The translations under genes and the position numbers were made by a program. This document shows, in pieces, positions 53,330 to 63,656 of a stretch of DNA of 64,000 bases (its first letter is position 1; every line of letters begins with the position of its first letter). The notes beneath the pieces are model-generated. The model had not been told where the DNA came from, did not search any database, and saw only the letters and a list, made by a program, of their open reading frames with translations. This DNA is from Metridium senile (taxonomy: Eukaryota > Cnidaria > Anthozoa > Actiniaria > Metridiidae), in assembly GCA_949775045.1 (NCBI GenBank), contig OX459095.1:37136809-37200808 (forward strand), given 5' to 3'.

Positions 53330-55690
53330 GCTTTAATCTTTAATCAAAATACTCCTAAAACAGTGAACACTATACTAGGAGATAAAATAAAATATAAATA
53401 CAATACATGTTCAATAAATTACAAAAATATAAAAATAACAATAATAATAAAAATAACTTATAAATACGTATTTACGTAAATGAAAAATACTAATCCGATC
53501 TAATAGTTGAAAGGGCATTTGATTTAGAAGTATCTAGATTATCTATATTAGTGTTGCTAAAAGGTTTATTGTTCCATAGGACTATAGTTCTTGGATAAAA
53601 AGATAATTTATAAATGTTATTGTTGACTTTCATTTGTTTAAAAGGACGGCAGTTCGGAGCTCTCGATGGTCTTTCATTCGGTTTAACATCTTGTGGAAGT
53701 GAGATGCCAACATGGCCCATATGGATTTTATAGAACATGGTGGCTTGTGAGAGAAGTCTTCGGTCTTCCAGCCGATCCCAACCAAGACTTTGAATCATAG
53801 GTGTAACGTGACTATATCGTGAGTAGTCGTTGAACACATATCGAGCAGCTCTTCGTTGGACAGATTTAATTTTGTTGATATTCTGTTGACTGTATGGGTT
53901 CCATACACAAGACGCATACTCAAGTTTAGGTCGTACAAGAGTACGATATGCCGTGTCTTTAACTTTATGACTGCATCCAGTACTTGGCGCAAAAGACGCA
54001 AAGTAGAATTTGCGTTTTTGCAGACATTGTCTACATGTTCATTCCAACTCAAGTTATTTGATATCGTAACTCCGAGGTACTTTGTAGAGTTGACTTTGGA
54101 TATAGGCAAGCCATTTAAAGTGTATTGGAACGGGTTTGGGATCTTTTTGCATGTTATTCCTAGATGATAACATTTTTTAACATTAAAGTTAAGTTGCCAC
54201 GTTCTTGACCATGAAGATAATTGATCCAGGTCATCCTGTAAAGACGAGCAGTCCTGAATACTTTGGATCTCTCTGTATAGGATACAGTCGTCAGCAAAGA
54301 GTCGTAAATTAGCATTAATAGATTTGGAGATGTCGTTTATGTACAATAAAAATAAGACTGGGCCCAAAATTGAGCCTTGAGGGTACTCCAGATAAAACAG
54401 GCTTGGAAGAAGATTGAATGCCATTTATAGAAACAGATTGAGAGCGGTTAGGCAAAAAGGCCTTGATCCATAGGAGCAGATTTCCTCTGATCCCATTAGT
54501 GGTCCAGCCTTAATAGCAATCTTTAATAATGTACCGAGTCAAATGCTTTGGAGAAGTCGAGTAGGATAGCATCAGTCTGGCCACGGACGTTAATAGATTT
54601 TGCCCAATCGTGTATAGTTGGTATCAACTGAGTCTCACAAGAAAAACGCTGTCAAAAACCATGTTGCTCGTCGATTATGATGTTATTTTTAGACAGGTGT
54701 TTAGCCATATGACTGAGCACTATATGTTCCATTACTTTGCAGCATATGGAGGTTAAAGAAATTGGTGGGTAATTTGAAGGAAGAGATTTATTGTCTTTCT
54801 TGTAGACAGCAGTAATAAGGGCCTTGGTCCAATCTGAAGGGACTGTGTTAAGATTTAAAGATTGCTGAAAAAAGGTAAGCCACCCAGAAGCTGATTGTGA
54901 TATCTCTTTCAGTACACGTGCTGGTAATTCGTCTGGGCCACATGCTTTTTTAGTTGTTTAGCAACTCCGTCAGATGATATTTGTAAGTCAGCGATCGAGA
55001 GATACGGAGATGTAGAGATATTGGGTAGAGGTAATTGTTCTTTTGTGAAGACAGAGAAAAAATAAGAATTCAAAGTTTCGGCTTTATCTTTGTCTGTAAC
55101 ACTAACGCCTTGTTCAGTCTTGAGAGGTGGAATACCAAGGTTCTCAGATTTATTATGTTTAGCGTAAGACCAGAACTTTTTTGGATTTTCTGTAAGGCTG
55201 TCCCCAATGACATCATTTATTAAATTAACGACTGTGGGATTCTTTAATCAGATTTGACACAGTGTTACGTTGACGTTTAAAAGCTTTCCAGTGATGTTGA
55301 TTTTTCGTACGAACAGCTTATTTATGGGGGCGATCCTTTTTGCGCATTTCACGTTTAATCTGAGGATTGATCCACGGTAGGTTAAACTTTGGTTTTGAAG
55401 ACTTTTGAGGTATAAATTGAGAGATTCCAGCAGTTATAGTATTTTTAAAGGTGTTCCAATTTTGTTCCACAGTATTTCCCCATGGGTTTGAAGCAAAGAA
55501 TTCGGATGATGACTTAGTTATGAAATCGTTTAGACCATCAAAGTTAGCTTTTTTGTAGATGTAAACTCTATGTGATGATCGCTTAAGCCAGATGACGTGG
55601 ATACGTTAGAGACACTGTTGGGATAGGTAGACAAAAGTAGGTCGAGTGTTTTCCCAGATGCAGGTCTAGTTGGCTGGCACCTGCTTGGAG
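53330..55690 (-). pseudogene. Decayed LINE (CR1/L2/jockey-like) ORF2
   Basis: Minus strand, from about 55,690: end of the endonuclease (RPASGKTLDLLLSTYPN, GLSDHH), a linker, then reverse transcriptase: KACGPDELPARVLKEI, LPSNYPPISLTSICCKVMEH, AILLDFSKAFDSV, PQGSILGPVLFLLYINDISK, LRLFADDCILYR (catalytic FADD), LGVTISNNLSWNEHVD, and the C-terminus to 53,490 (YSRYSHVTPMIQSLGW, FYPRTIVLWNNKP). Several frameshifts and stops break it into pieces, the largest at 53,795-54,424. The AT-rich 3' part runs to about 53,330. It inserted between the LINE remnant and Myb gene of copy B. Confidence 0.85.
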
Positions 55691-55786
55691 TACCGGCGGC
55701 GTAAAGGTTCGGGTAAACGGCTTCAACATTTGCTTCAACATCCGTTCGATTTGTTCTTATCGAGTAAAGTTAAAATCACAAAGTGG

Positions 55787-56116
55787 GGCTGCCATACCCT
55801 CTAGGGTCTCCAGGGGGTTCAGGTCCATGGTTAATATTTAACCATGCAGTTTCCTTTCGACTAAGCTTAAGTCTTTCATACGGATCAAACAGACGAAAAT
55901 GTTCAGGGTTGTAAAGAAAAAGCAACAAACAAATCTAGGTTATAAATACAGCAATATTATTACAATAAACGACAAATCTGCTCATTTCGCAATGTCTTTT
56001 TGTGCCCCGGTAATCTGAGACATTTTGAAATACTTTTGCGCATGAGGCACAAAGAAAAAGAAAAAAAAACTGTGTTAAAGGACCCGACCCCCCTGGACTG
56101 GAGAGTATGGCAGCCT
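55787..56116. mobile_element. Inverted-end element (GGCTGCCATAC ends)
   Basis: GGCTGCCATACCCTCTAGGG at 55,788 is inverted at 56,115 (GAGAGTATGGCAGCC). No coding sequence. Directly right, at about 56,285-56,325, ATACA repeats and CATCTGTATTTATAAAGGAG look like a LINE 3' tail in reverse. Confidence 0.5.
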
Positions 56117-56349
56117 GACCCAGATAAACCGGGGGGGGGAGAGATTTTCCTCCTGCATGTTTCAAGCTGACAACCATCCCACTAGGAAAGGAAAAAATAG
56201 AACGACGGGAAATTGATGAAAAGCTTGAGCGTCAAACCTCAACTCAGTGCCGCTGAAAAACTTGATCGGTAGACCTCAACCAGGCAACAATACAATACAA
56301 TACAACATCTGTATTTATAAAGGAGGGAGACGCAATAATCATTTACAGA

Positions 56350-56861
56350 TTCCTAACCTACAACCCTCAACTTATTAAAACTGAAAAACTTGAGCGTTAG
56401 ACCTCTCAACTCATTGCCACTGAAAAAAAGAATAACTTGATGCATAATTCTCAACACATTCGAACATTGACAAACATCTTGGGAATTGTCAGGGAGGCCA
56501 CGAGAGAAAACGATTTGGGCTTTTTGACGGAAATTTGCATACGACAAATATAAACTGAATATTTGTATGTTAAACGTTAACATTTAAACACAATATAGTG
56601 TGAAAACGAGAAGGAACAAACTCCACAACCAACGAAAAACCTGGATAAAGTGACCTAAAACTGATATGATAACTTAGGAACAGGTAAATTAAAAGAGAGG
56701 TAGACCTCAACCAGGCTGAGAACTCGCTAACTATGAAATGCGAGGAATATGCGAAAGTAACGAAAGCGCAAACTAAAATACTTCAAGCGGCGTAACAACA
56801 TTGGCCACGTTAGCGTCCAACATCGTTCTCGGCCATGACGCGTTGCGATATGATCTCTAAG
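56350..56861. other. Non-coding stretch before copy B
   Basis: It contains partial repeats of a phrase with AACTTGAGCGT and AGACCTCAAC (near 56,225, 56,265, 56,380 and 56,700). No gene is supported. Confidence 0.35.
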
Positions 56862-57110
56862 GAGGCGGAGCTAACGAGCTAGTATAGCCGGCGTTGTCGA
56901 TGGGCCTCGTCGATGAGAGTGACACAAAAACCACGGATATCGGCTATTATATACAAGAAGGTGCATGATGGGATATCTATTGTTATTTAAATACTCGCTT
57001 TTATTCTTAGTGCTTAGGATATTATTTTTTTGTAGGTATAGTATTCCGCTCGTGAGAGGATCAAATTTCCCAAAATTTATCAAAGAACACAAAAAACATC
57101 CTTGTAAGCC

Positions 57111-57205
57111 AACCTCGTTCCCAGAGCCCTCTCCCTTCGCTTTTGGGTGGGGTGCATTTCCCGCCACACCCAAAAGCGAAGGGAGAGGGCCCTGAGAACG
57201 ATGTT
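57111..57205. mobile_element. Hairpin MITE (AACCTCGTTCCCAG family)
   Basis: Arms AACCTCGTTCCCAGAGCCCT and CTCCCTTCGCTTTTGGGTG pair with GAAGGGAGAGGGCCCTGAGA and onward. It is present in copy B and absent from copy A; a shorter relative is at 44,069. Confidence 0.72.
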
Positions 57206-57231
57206 GCCTTAATTGTAAGCAAGGTAAATTT

Positions 57232-58519
57232 AATTCTCGTCCCCAGAGCCCGCGGTCATCCGTCTAGCGGAAGGTTCGCCCGTAGGGCTCTGGTTCAATC
57301 AAAAACCGGAAACAGGATTCTCTGTTTCCGGTTTTACTGCGCATGTGTGAGAGGATTCCTGTGTCATAAAGATGGCCGACAGAGCACAGGTAACCCAAAC
57401 GCGTTTTGATTTACCGTTAGAATTTGCACATGGTCTCGAAAATGTGACCTAAAACTACTTCAAATTGCCAATGATTTGAAAAAAATCCTCTAAGACTATG
57501 TTCTGATAGTTGAGGTAGTTCCGGATACTTGGATTTCTTCAATGAATTTTTTTATGAATCCTGTCATTTATAGATCATTGTTAGGCAAGTCAAAAAACGC
57601 GAAAAATTTTTTTGGTTATAGAGTTATAAGATATAGTAAAAGTAGGTATTTGCAATAATTTGCGCTGATTTGCTCAAAAGTACCTATTCAAAGCAGTCAA
57701 AAGAATGCGAACGTATTCTACTAGGAAAAGCATAAGATTATATCAAACGATAGAGAAAAAAAAAACACGGCAACGGTCCGCGCGGGACTGGGTTCTAGTA
57801 CTTTAAACATCTGCTTAAAACTTGTCAAATTATCCTTGTCATCTCCATAAACCCTAAAACCTATTTTGTATTAGTTTTATGACTAAAGACGTCAAAATTA
57901 TATTTTTTGTATTCATTTTTACAAAGTTGTAAATTTGTTGTTTTGAGACAAAACAGCGACCTTGTCAGGTAGTGAAAATCTGAGCATGTTTCGAAAAATG
58001 TCCCAGTTTACCTCCAATTAAAGTTGCATGAAATGACTTAATACTTAAAATATTAATTAGATAAATTTTCAAAAAAACGCAAATAAATGATGGAAAACGA
58101 GATGCGCGAAATAGATGCGCAGTAGCAAGAGTCCGGAACTACCTTAATGAACATTTTGAACTAGAATTGTTTGAATAAAAGTGTGTTTTAGGGTGATTTT
58201 GAACGGTTCGAGTTTTCACCCGTATATTTAGGAAAGAACTTCGTCGAACACTAAATCACAAAAAAATAATATCTCTAAAACTACTAAACCGACAAATAAG
58301 TTTTTCTTGTCAAATCATTTCAAATAAATTATCTATCGAAAGCCATGTGAGTTGTGTTTATTCATTTTCTTTACACCGATAAATATTTTTTTAAAGTTCA
58401 TCAAGTTGTCGAAAGTTTCTCCTTGATCATCCGTACACATTAGCAGTGCACTTTGAACCAGAGCCCTACGGGCTAACCTTCCGCTGGACGGTTGACCACG
58501 GGCTCTGGGGACGAGAATG
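57232..58519. mobile_element. MULE-like element with GGTAAATTT target duplication
   Basis: Inverted ends of about 65 bases (ATTCTCGTCCCCAGAGCCCG and its near complement) are flanked by the nine-base repeat GGTAAATTT at 57,223-57,231 and 58,520-58,528. Inside, an ATG at 57,372 starts MADRAQ followed at once by a good donor (CAG/GTAACC), as if the first exon of a gene had been captured. No transposase frame is seen. It is absent from copy A of the duplication. Confidence 0.8.
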
Positions 58520-58538
58520 GGTAAATTTTATTTCTGTC

Positions 58539-58585
58539 GAGTTTGGGCTTCCTGTGTTCATAAAGACCAGAGGAAGCCCAAACTC
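58539..58585 (+). promoter_or_regulatory. 15-bp perfect stem-loop upstream of the Myb gene (also at 48,065-48,112)
   Basis: GAGTTTGGGCTTCCT and its exact complement AGGAAGCCCAAACTC flank a 17-base loop, 119 bases before the start codon of the full-length gene. The same stem-loop, with one mismatch, lies at 48,065-48,112 before the truncated gene. It could be a 5' untranslated stem or an old hairpin insertion that predates the duplication. A regulatory role is only a possibility. Confidence 0.4.
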
Positions 58586-58703
58586 CGTAATTAACTACAG
58601 ATTCATCCTGTGCCAGTACAACAAGGCCTGGCTGCGCGCCTGGTTGCGATAGCTAGTGTGTAAAAGAAAGTTTTCGCTCGTGATTTTGAAGGCCTTTGAA
58701 GCA

Positions 58704-59822
58704 ATGACAACACCGCAACTTGGTAAGGGAAAGAAAGGACAATCTACAGAAGAGCATCAAACTACTTCCCACACAACGGTAGCAGAAAACGACCAGAATT
58801 ATGAGTCTTCAAGTGACAGCTCAATGGAGGATGATGACGACGACGATGATACCAGTTCATCAAGTGAAAGTACGATCAGCAATCATCATGTCGAACATAT
58901 TTGGCAAATGGACGAGGAGAAGAAAAGGAACGATAAAAAGTTAAAGATGGGACGCTGGTCCAAAAAGGAAGAAAAACTATTACGGGAGAACTTAGAAAAA
59001 TATCTGGATAAATATAAGATAAGAAATCAGAAGAGGTTACTGTTTGCAGATTTTAAAACCGAAAATGGGAAGAAATGGAAGGAACTCTGCAAAAGCACAG
59101 GATTTTATAGAGCACTTGCGAAAGGCCTAAACAGAAGCTTGTTTTTAGTCTACAGGAAAGCTAAGCGCACTTTTAATAAGAAAAACTATTTGGGAAGGTT
59201 TACCAGGAATGAAGATAAAAAGCTGTTAGAACTTGTAGCATCACATGGTAAAAAGTGGTCTAAAATATCAACCTTAATGAAACGAAGTAAACTAGCCATT
59301 TCTCATAGGTACGAGTTCATCAAAGACAGACCAAAGCACAATACTGGGCCATGGGAACATGATGAAGTAGAGAGACTGAAGAAAGCTGTTAGACAGGTGA
59401 CGAACACACAAGATGGTGATGAAGTGTACAGCGGAATACGGTGGAATGCGGTAGCTGCTCTAGTGAAAACTAGAAACAGTACCAAATGTCGGGAGAAGTG
59501 GATTGACTGTGTGTGTTGGAAGGAGTGCAACCAGACCATTGCTGGGGTCTGGGGACCAGAACATGAAATTGACCTAATAACGAGAATTTATGAAAGTAAA
59601 GTGAAAGATGAGATGGACATAAATTGGACAGCCTTGACAGAAGAAATGGAGATATCCCGTTCACCAACATGGCTATCAAGGAAGTTTGTAAACATCAAAA
59701 GAAAGTATGGTAACAGTGACAGTCTTGATGAACCAGATTTTGAAGATGTGATAGAGCATCTTTATAAAGTTGTGGTTGTTGATTTAAAAAAGGAAATCGC
59801 CCAAAATCTATACAATGTTTAA
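58704..59822 (+). CDS. TTF1/DMTF1-like Myb (SANT) DNA-binding protein, full-length copy B
   Basis: 372 residues from the ATG at 58,704 (MTTPQLGKGKKGQ); the frame is open upstream to 58,656 but without an ATG. An acidic/serine-rich segment is at about 34-56 (MEDDDDDDDTSSSSES). Four Myb/SANT-type repeats follow: about 83-158 (GRWSKKEEKLL), 164-208 (GRFTRNEDKKLLELVASHG, KKWSKISTLM), 215-270 (GPWEHDEVERLKKAV, CREKWID) and 281-334 (GVWGPEHEIDLITRI, SRKFVNIKRKY). This arrangement is that of TTF1 (RNA polymerase I termination/rDNA binding) and DMTF1 proteins; a nuclear DNA-binding role follows from the family. There is no intron, so it may be a retrocopy. It is the intact member of a duplicated pair. 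Confidence 0.85.
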   Translation: MTTPQLGKGKKGQSTEEHQTTSHTTVAENDQNYESSSDSSMEDDDDDDDTSSSSESTISNHHVEHIWQMDEEKKRNDKKLKMGRWSKKEEKLLRENLEKYLDKYKIRNQKRLLFADFKTENGKKWKELCKSTGFYRALAKGLNRSLFLVYRKAKRTFNKKNYLGRFTRNEDKKLLELVASHGKKWSKISTLMKRSKLAISHRYEFIKDRPKHNTGPWEHDEVERLKKAVRQVTNTQDGDEVYSGIRWNAVAALVKTRNSTKCREKWIDCVCWKECNQTIAGVWGPEHEIDLITRIYESKVKDEMDINWTALTEEMEISRSPTWLSRKFVNIKRKYGNSDSLDEPDFEDVIEHLYKVVVVDLKKEIAQNLYNV

Positions 59823-59942
59823 TAGCTTGTTTATGCAAAATCAACTTTGTAAATCATCCAATACAACAGGTATAAGATGGTATCTTTTGAAAAAACTTCA
59901 TTTAGCAATAGGAATTAACCTTAATTTGTTTACAGCATAACA

Positions 59943-60202
59943 CACCTTACCGTGGCCACCCCAATTATTAAAGTTTTGTACAAGTTAGCTAGCTTTCTAA
60001 AGTTTCTCTTTTCAAATTATTTGCTACACCTTTTCAAATTTAAACATTCTGCGAGGTTTTTCAGACATTTACAAACTTCACTCTTGTCTTCGCTTTGAAC
60101 ATTTCAAAGTGTTTACAGTTTGACACTCGGCGTGTCTTTAATATTAAGGTCAAATTCTCCTTTCTGATTGGTTAACTTTAATTAGGTGGCCACGGTAAGG
60201 TG
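59943..60202. mobile_element. Foldback MITE (CACCTTACCGTGGCCACC ends)
   Basis: CACCTTACCGTGGCCACC at 59,943 and its exact complement ending at 60,202 bound a 260-base non-coding element, shortly after the Myb gene stop. Confidence 0.75.
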
Positions 60203-61095
60203 CATCACTGTAAAATGTATGCACAGTAAGCCATCTGTTTTACTGGCATCATTTTCTGTTCTAGAACAGGCACTTTTTTCTTCAAAGTTAGGTTAATTCC
60301 TGTTTTTATATGAAGCCTTTGAGAGGTTACACTGCTGGTAATTGTAATATGTTGTAATACGCCGTTATACATTGTAATACGTTGTAATAGGTTATAATAG
60401 TCTTAATATTTGTATATCAAATCAACTGGGAGCACGTTATTTAGCTTTCCATGATGAGGATCCAGTTGTAGAATCACAAGTATTTTTAAAATTAAGATGA
60501 GTTAGATAATCTTGTTAAAAGACAAACATTATTCCACCATTAAGAAACTCTAGGTTGGGTTTGTTTAAATTTTTCAACAGTTACTGTTTAATCTGCTTTA
60601 GTGCAGTTGACAGGGGCGGATCTAGAAATTTAGGAATGGGGTTGCTGGACAATTTCGCAGAGACAACACCTTGTATTCATGTATGGGATGCTCACAGCGT
60701 TTTTATAATTTAGCATCGTTCTTCAGACTTTTTTTTTTTCGTACTGTGGTATTCAATGATTTTTTTTTGTGGCACAACAAAAGGGACCTTTACAAAATAT
60801 ATTTATCACAAATTTATACTAAATAGACTTATATCAGGAAATTGAAATTGGATGTACCAAAGCGGTTTTAGCAGTTATTGTTGTTAACAAATTTCACTGG
60901 TGAACTGTTGGTCATAATGTCTTTCATTCGCAATTTACTGTTATATTACTGTTATGTTACTGTTATATTGTTAAACACCTAGTAGAAGGAACATTGTTTT
61001 ATGAAAAATGTAAGCAATAACCTATATTTATTATTATTATTTATTATTATATTTTTTAAATTCCATTCATTCAGCTCAACTAACTACTTTTAGTA
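60203..61095. other. Non-coding AT-rich stretch
   Basis: No coding frame. GTTATATTACTG-like and GTAATACGTTGTAATA-like short direct repeats occur at 60,340-60,400 and 60,940-60,975, and a short ATT-rich tract at 61,025-61,050. Confidence 0.4.
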
Positions 61096-61097
61096 TA

Positions 61098-61353
61098 CAC
61101 CTATTTCAATTAACGTTGTCCATCTAGTATGGTTGATCTGAGACCGATAGGAATTGTGGGAGTTCATTAAATTTCAAATACATTGTTTTCATCACACTTG
61201 AATGGTGCTGAACTACAGATAACAGTATTTCAGAAGTAAACATTAATATTCAAGCGTTATTATAATCGTGTATTTGCAGTTTAATGAGCTCCCACAATTC
61301 CTATCGGTCTCAGATCAACCATTCCAGATGGACAACGTTAGTTGAAATAGGTG
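61098..61353. mobile_element. TA-flanked MITE (CACCTATTTC family), copy 2
   Basis: Arms of about 75 bases include GATCTGAGACCGATAGGAAT and its complement; ends CACCTATTTCAA are flanked by TA. Related by its ends to 49,805-50,095. Confidence 0.82.
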
Positions 61354-61428
61354 TATCACAAACACAAATATCAGTCTTTCTTATATAATTGTCAATGAAA
61401 TACCTATATTTCTCTGTTTCAAAAATTT

Positions 61429-61518
61429 GATATCTTCACATGTGAAAATAACATATTATAATTATATATTATATATTATAATGTTATAATAACATGTTAT
61501 TTTCACATGTGAAGATAT
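61429..61518. mobile_element. Perfect hairpin, GATATCTTCACATGTGAAAA arms
   Basis: Arms of about 35 bases (GATATCTTCACATGTGAAAA and ATAACAT) are exact complements around an AT-only loop. Confidence 0.75.
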
Positions 61519-61624
61519 CATCACTATGGTTACACAGCTTTACGGAAACTTATTGTGTCGAAAAAAGTTTTATTTTATTTTCATTGATAATTATATTATA
61601 AACAACATAACATGGTGGCTTGAC

Positions 61625-61703
61625 GATACAAATTTTATCTTCTTGTGTTCGCTGCGCATACTAGTGAAAGATCATTTCAACACTCGAAGATAAAATTTGT
61701 ATC
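61625..61703. repeat. Inverted repeat, GATACAAATTTTATCTTC arms
   Basis: GATACAAATTTTATCTTC at 61,625 and its complement at 61,686-61,703. Confidence 0.6.
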
Positions 61704-61831
61704 TCAGCGCACCCATGTAATATTCTCTATTTATCTTTAATATTATTTATTTAAACATGATTTGTTTGCCTTTGTTTTCATATCCCAATGTTCCTGCAGC
61801 TAGGTGTGTGTTGTTGAGTTAATAGCGCAAA

Positions 61832-61914
61832 CAGCGCAAAGACCATGCTTGGGTGATGTAATTAATGTAATTCACAGTTACGTGAATCACTCAAGCATGG
61901 TCTTTGCGCTATTG
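61832..61914. repeat. Hairpin, AGCGCAAAGACCATGCTTG arms
   Basis: AGCGCAAAGACCATGCTTG and its complement CAAGCATGGTCTTTGCGCT, extending through GTGAT/ATCAC, with a short loop. Confidence 0.7.
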
Positions 61915-62046
61915 TTTTCATGCTCATTAATATAATAAAACTCATTAGCATACAAGAAATAGGTTATACAAATTTGCTCTAATGTTCACAAACTTCTGTT
62001 TGAAACAACTTGTGCTTTGTTTCTAAATAGTGGTGTTGCTTTAGTA

Positions 62047-62354
62047 GAGTGATTTCACATAACACATTTTTGTATGCTAATGAGTTAAATAATATGTTTA
62101 CGAGCTTCGCACGGGTGAACACACATTTATCACAAATTGCTTGCATAAATATGGCAATCTCTTCAAAAATTAAGAAACAACATATCAGAACTGGCTGTTG
62201 TAATAGAATCAATATTTAAATAGATTTTGCTCATTTATCAGATAGAACAAAAAAAATTATAGAGATATTTGTGAATGTGTATTCCCCAGCGCAAAGCTCA
62301 TTAGCATATTATTTAACTCATTAGCATACTAAAATGCGTTAAGTGAAATCACTC
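62047..62354. mobile_element. TA-flanked MITE (GAGTGATTTC family)
   Basis: Ends GAGTGATTTCACATAAC and its near complement flanked by TA; arms continue through TATGCTAATGAGTTAAATAA. The element ends resemble those of 29,984-30,283 (GAGCGTTTTCGTATAAC). Confidence 0.8.
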
Positions 62355-62373
62355 TAATGAACCTGCTATGATG

Positions 62374-62470
62374 TAGCCTGATTTTCAGAGCAGGCCTGGG
62401 GTCCTACACTATCACAGTTTGGGGAGAAAGTGATAGCGTAGGACCCAGGCCTGCTCTGAAAATCAGGCTA
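62374..62470. mobile_element. Very regular hairpin, TAGCCTGATTTTCAGAGCAG arms
   Basis: Arms of about 42 bases (TAGCCTGATTTTCAGAGCAG, then GCCTGG and GTCCTACRCTATCAC) are almost exact complements around a loop of about 13 bases. Confidence 0.78.
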
Positions 62471-63343
62471 GGTATGATTTTAAATGTTACAAGTTCATAT
62501 GAATTATTAAAAACGTTACAAAATAATGAACTGCTTTGATTTTGTCTTTAATTGTACTGTTCAATTATTTTTTAATCTGCCATGGATGAAATGCAATAAG
62601 GAAATAAATAGCTGGTTTGTTTAATGTCTGCCAAAAATGTCTGCAAAATCAATATAAGGCTAAGAAGCAAACTCCAACAGCAAGTGAGGTGTTATATGGC
62701 CTTATGTTATAACTCTCTGATAAACCCCATTCAAGTTCCAGAAACCAGACCAAAACAAAACATTTTCTCATGCAGAGATATTTACTTATTTATTTATTTT
62801 ATTCTTACACTAACTGATATATTTTTATGCAAAATGTACATAACTATAATTTATATTATATAAATATAAATTGAATTAAAATATATAAATTTTTTGAACA
62901 TCTATTTTTAAACTTTTTATGCAGAAACTTGAATTTTAAAGCGTTGTTGAACTTCACAGGATATTGACGCTATATAAAATATTGTTATTATTATTTTCTC
63001 AATTTGTTGGTTGTGATTGGTTTTAATACACTGCATTTGAACTTTTTAGTAAGTTATGCAAAACAGATGGCAAAAGGATAGCCAACTAAAGGAAACCCAG
63101 ATAAGCAGTGTTTTTTGTTGAATGAAAACAGCTGTTGACTGCAAGATAATCCATATTAGATTTTCATTGATGCGTAGGAGGAAATATTTGTAATATTTTT
63201 TAATTGACTACATGTAGACCTTGCTGCAGTTTTTGCACAAGCTGGATAATCAACAGAAAGTTTAGATGGAAAGTTTTTATTCATATTTTTAAATAATTTA
63301 TTTAAAAGAAGCAAAACCAAAGACTATACAGCAAGTTTTTTAA
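62471..63343. other. Non-coding stretch with a LINE 3' tail
   Basis: AAGCGTTGTTGAACTTCACA with TTGACGCTATATAAAATATT and an ATT tail at 62,938-62,995 is the same L2-like LINE end as at about 35,260-35,318. Otherwise AT-rich DNA without coding motifs. Confidence 0.55.
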
Positions 63344-63517
63344 AGTGCATCTCACCCCTAATACAATATGACGTCACAGTCATTAACATATTGGAAGTAT
63401 AAACCCTTACAACTTTAAGAAGTATCACTCAAAATTATCAAGAAATATTTCCCTTTTCAACTATTCACTTCATGTAGAAACGATACAGAAAGTATTGCAT
63501 TAGTGGTGAGATGCACT
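63344..63517. mobile_element. TTAA-flanked MITE (AGTGCATCTCACC ends)
   Basis: TTAA at 63,340-63,343 and 63,518-63,521. Ends AGTGCATCTCACCCCTAATA and its near complement. The ends resemble those of 45,519-45,973 (AGTGCACCTGA). Confidence 0.78.
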
Positions 63518-63656
63518 TTAATACAATTAAAGTATGATTTGTTTTCATATTCACCATAATGCAAACTTTGCTCAACTTGGTGTTTGTTTAAGCTTTTGTC
63601 GGTTGGAAGAAATTTTTTAAAAACTGGGAGCTTTCAATGTTAAGTTTATCTATATA

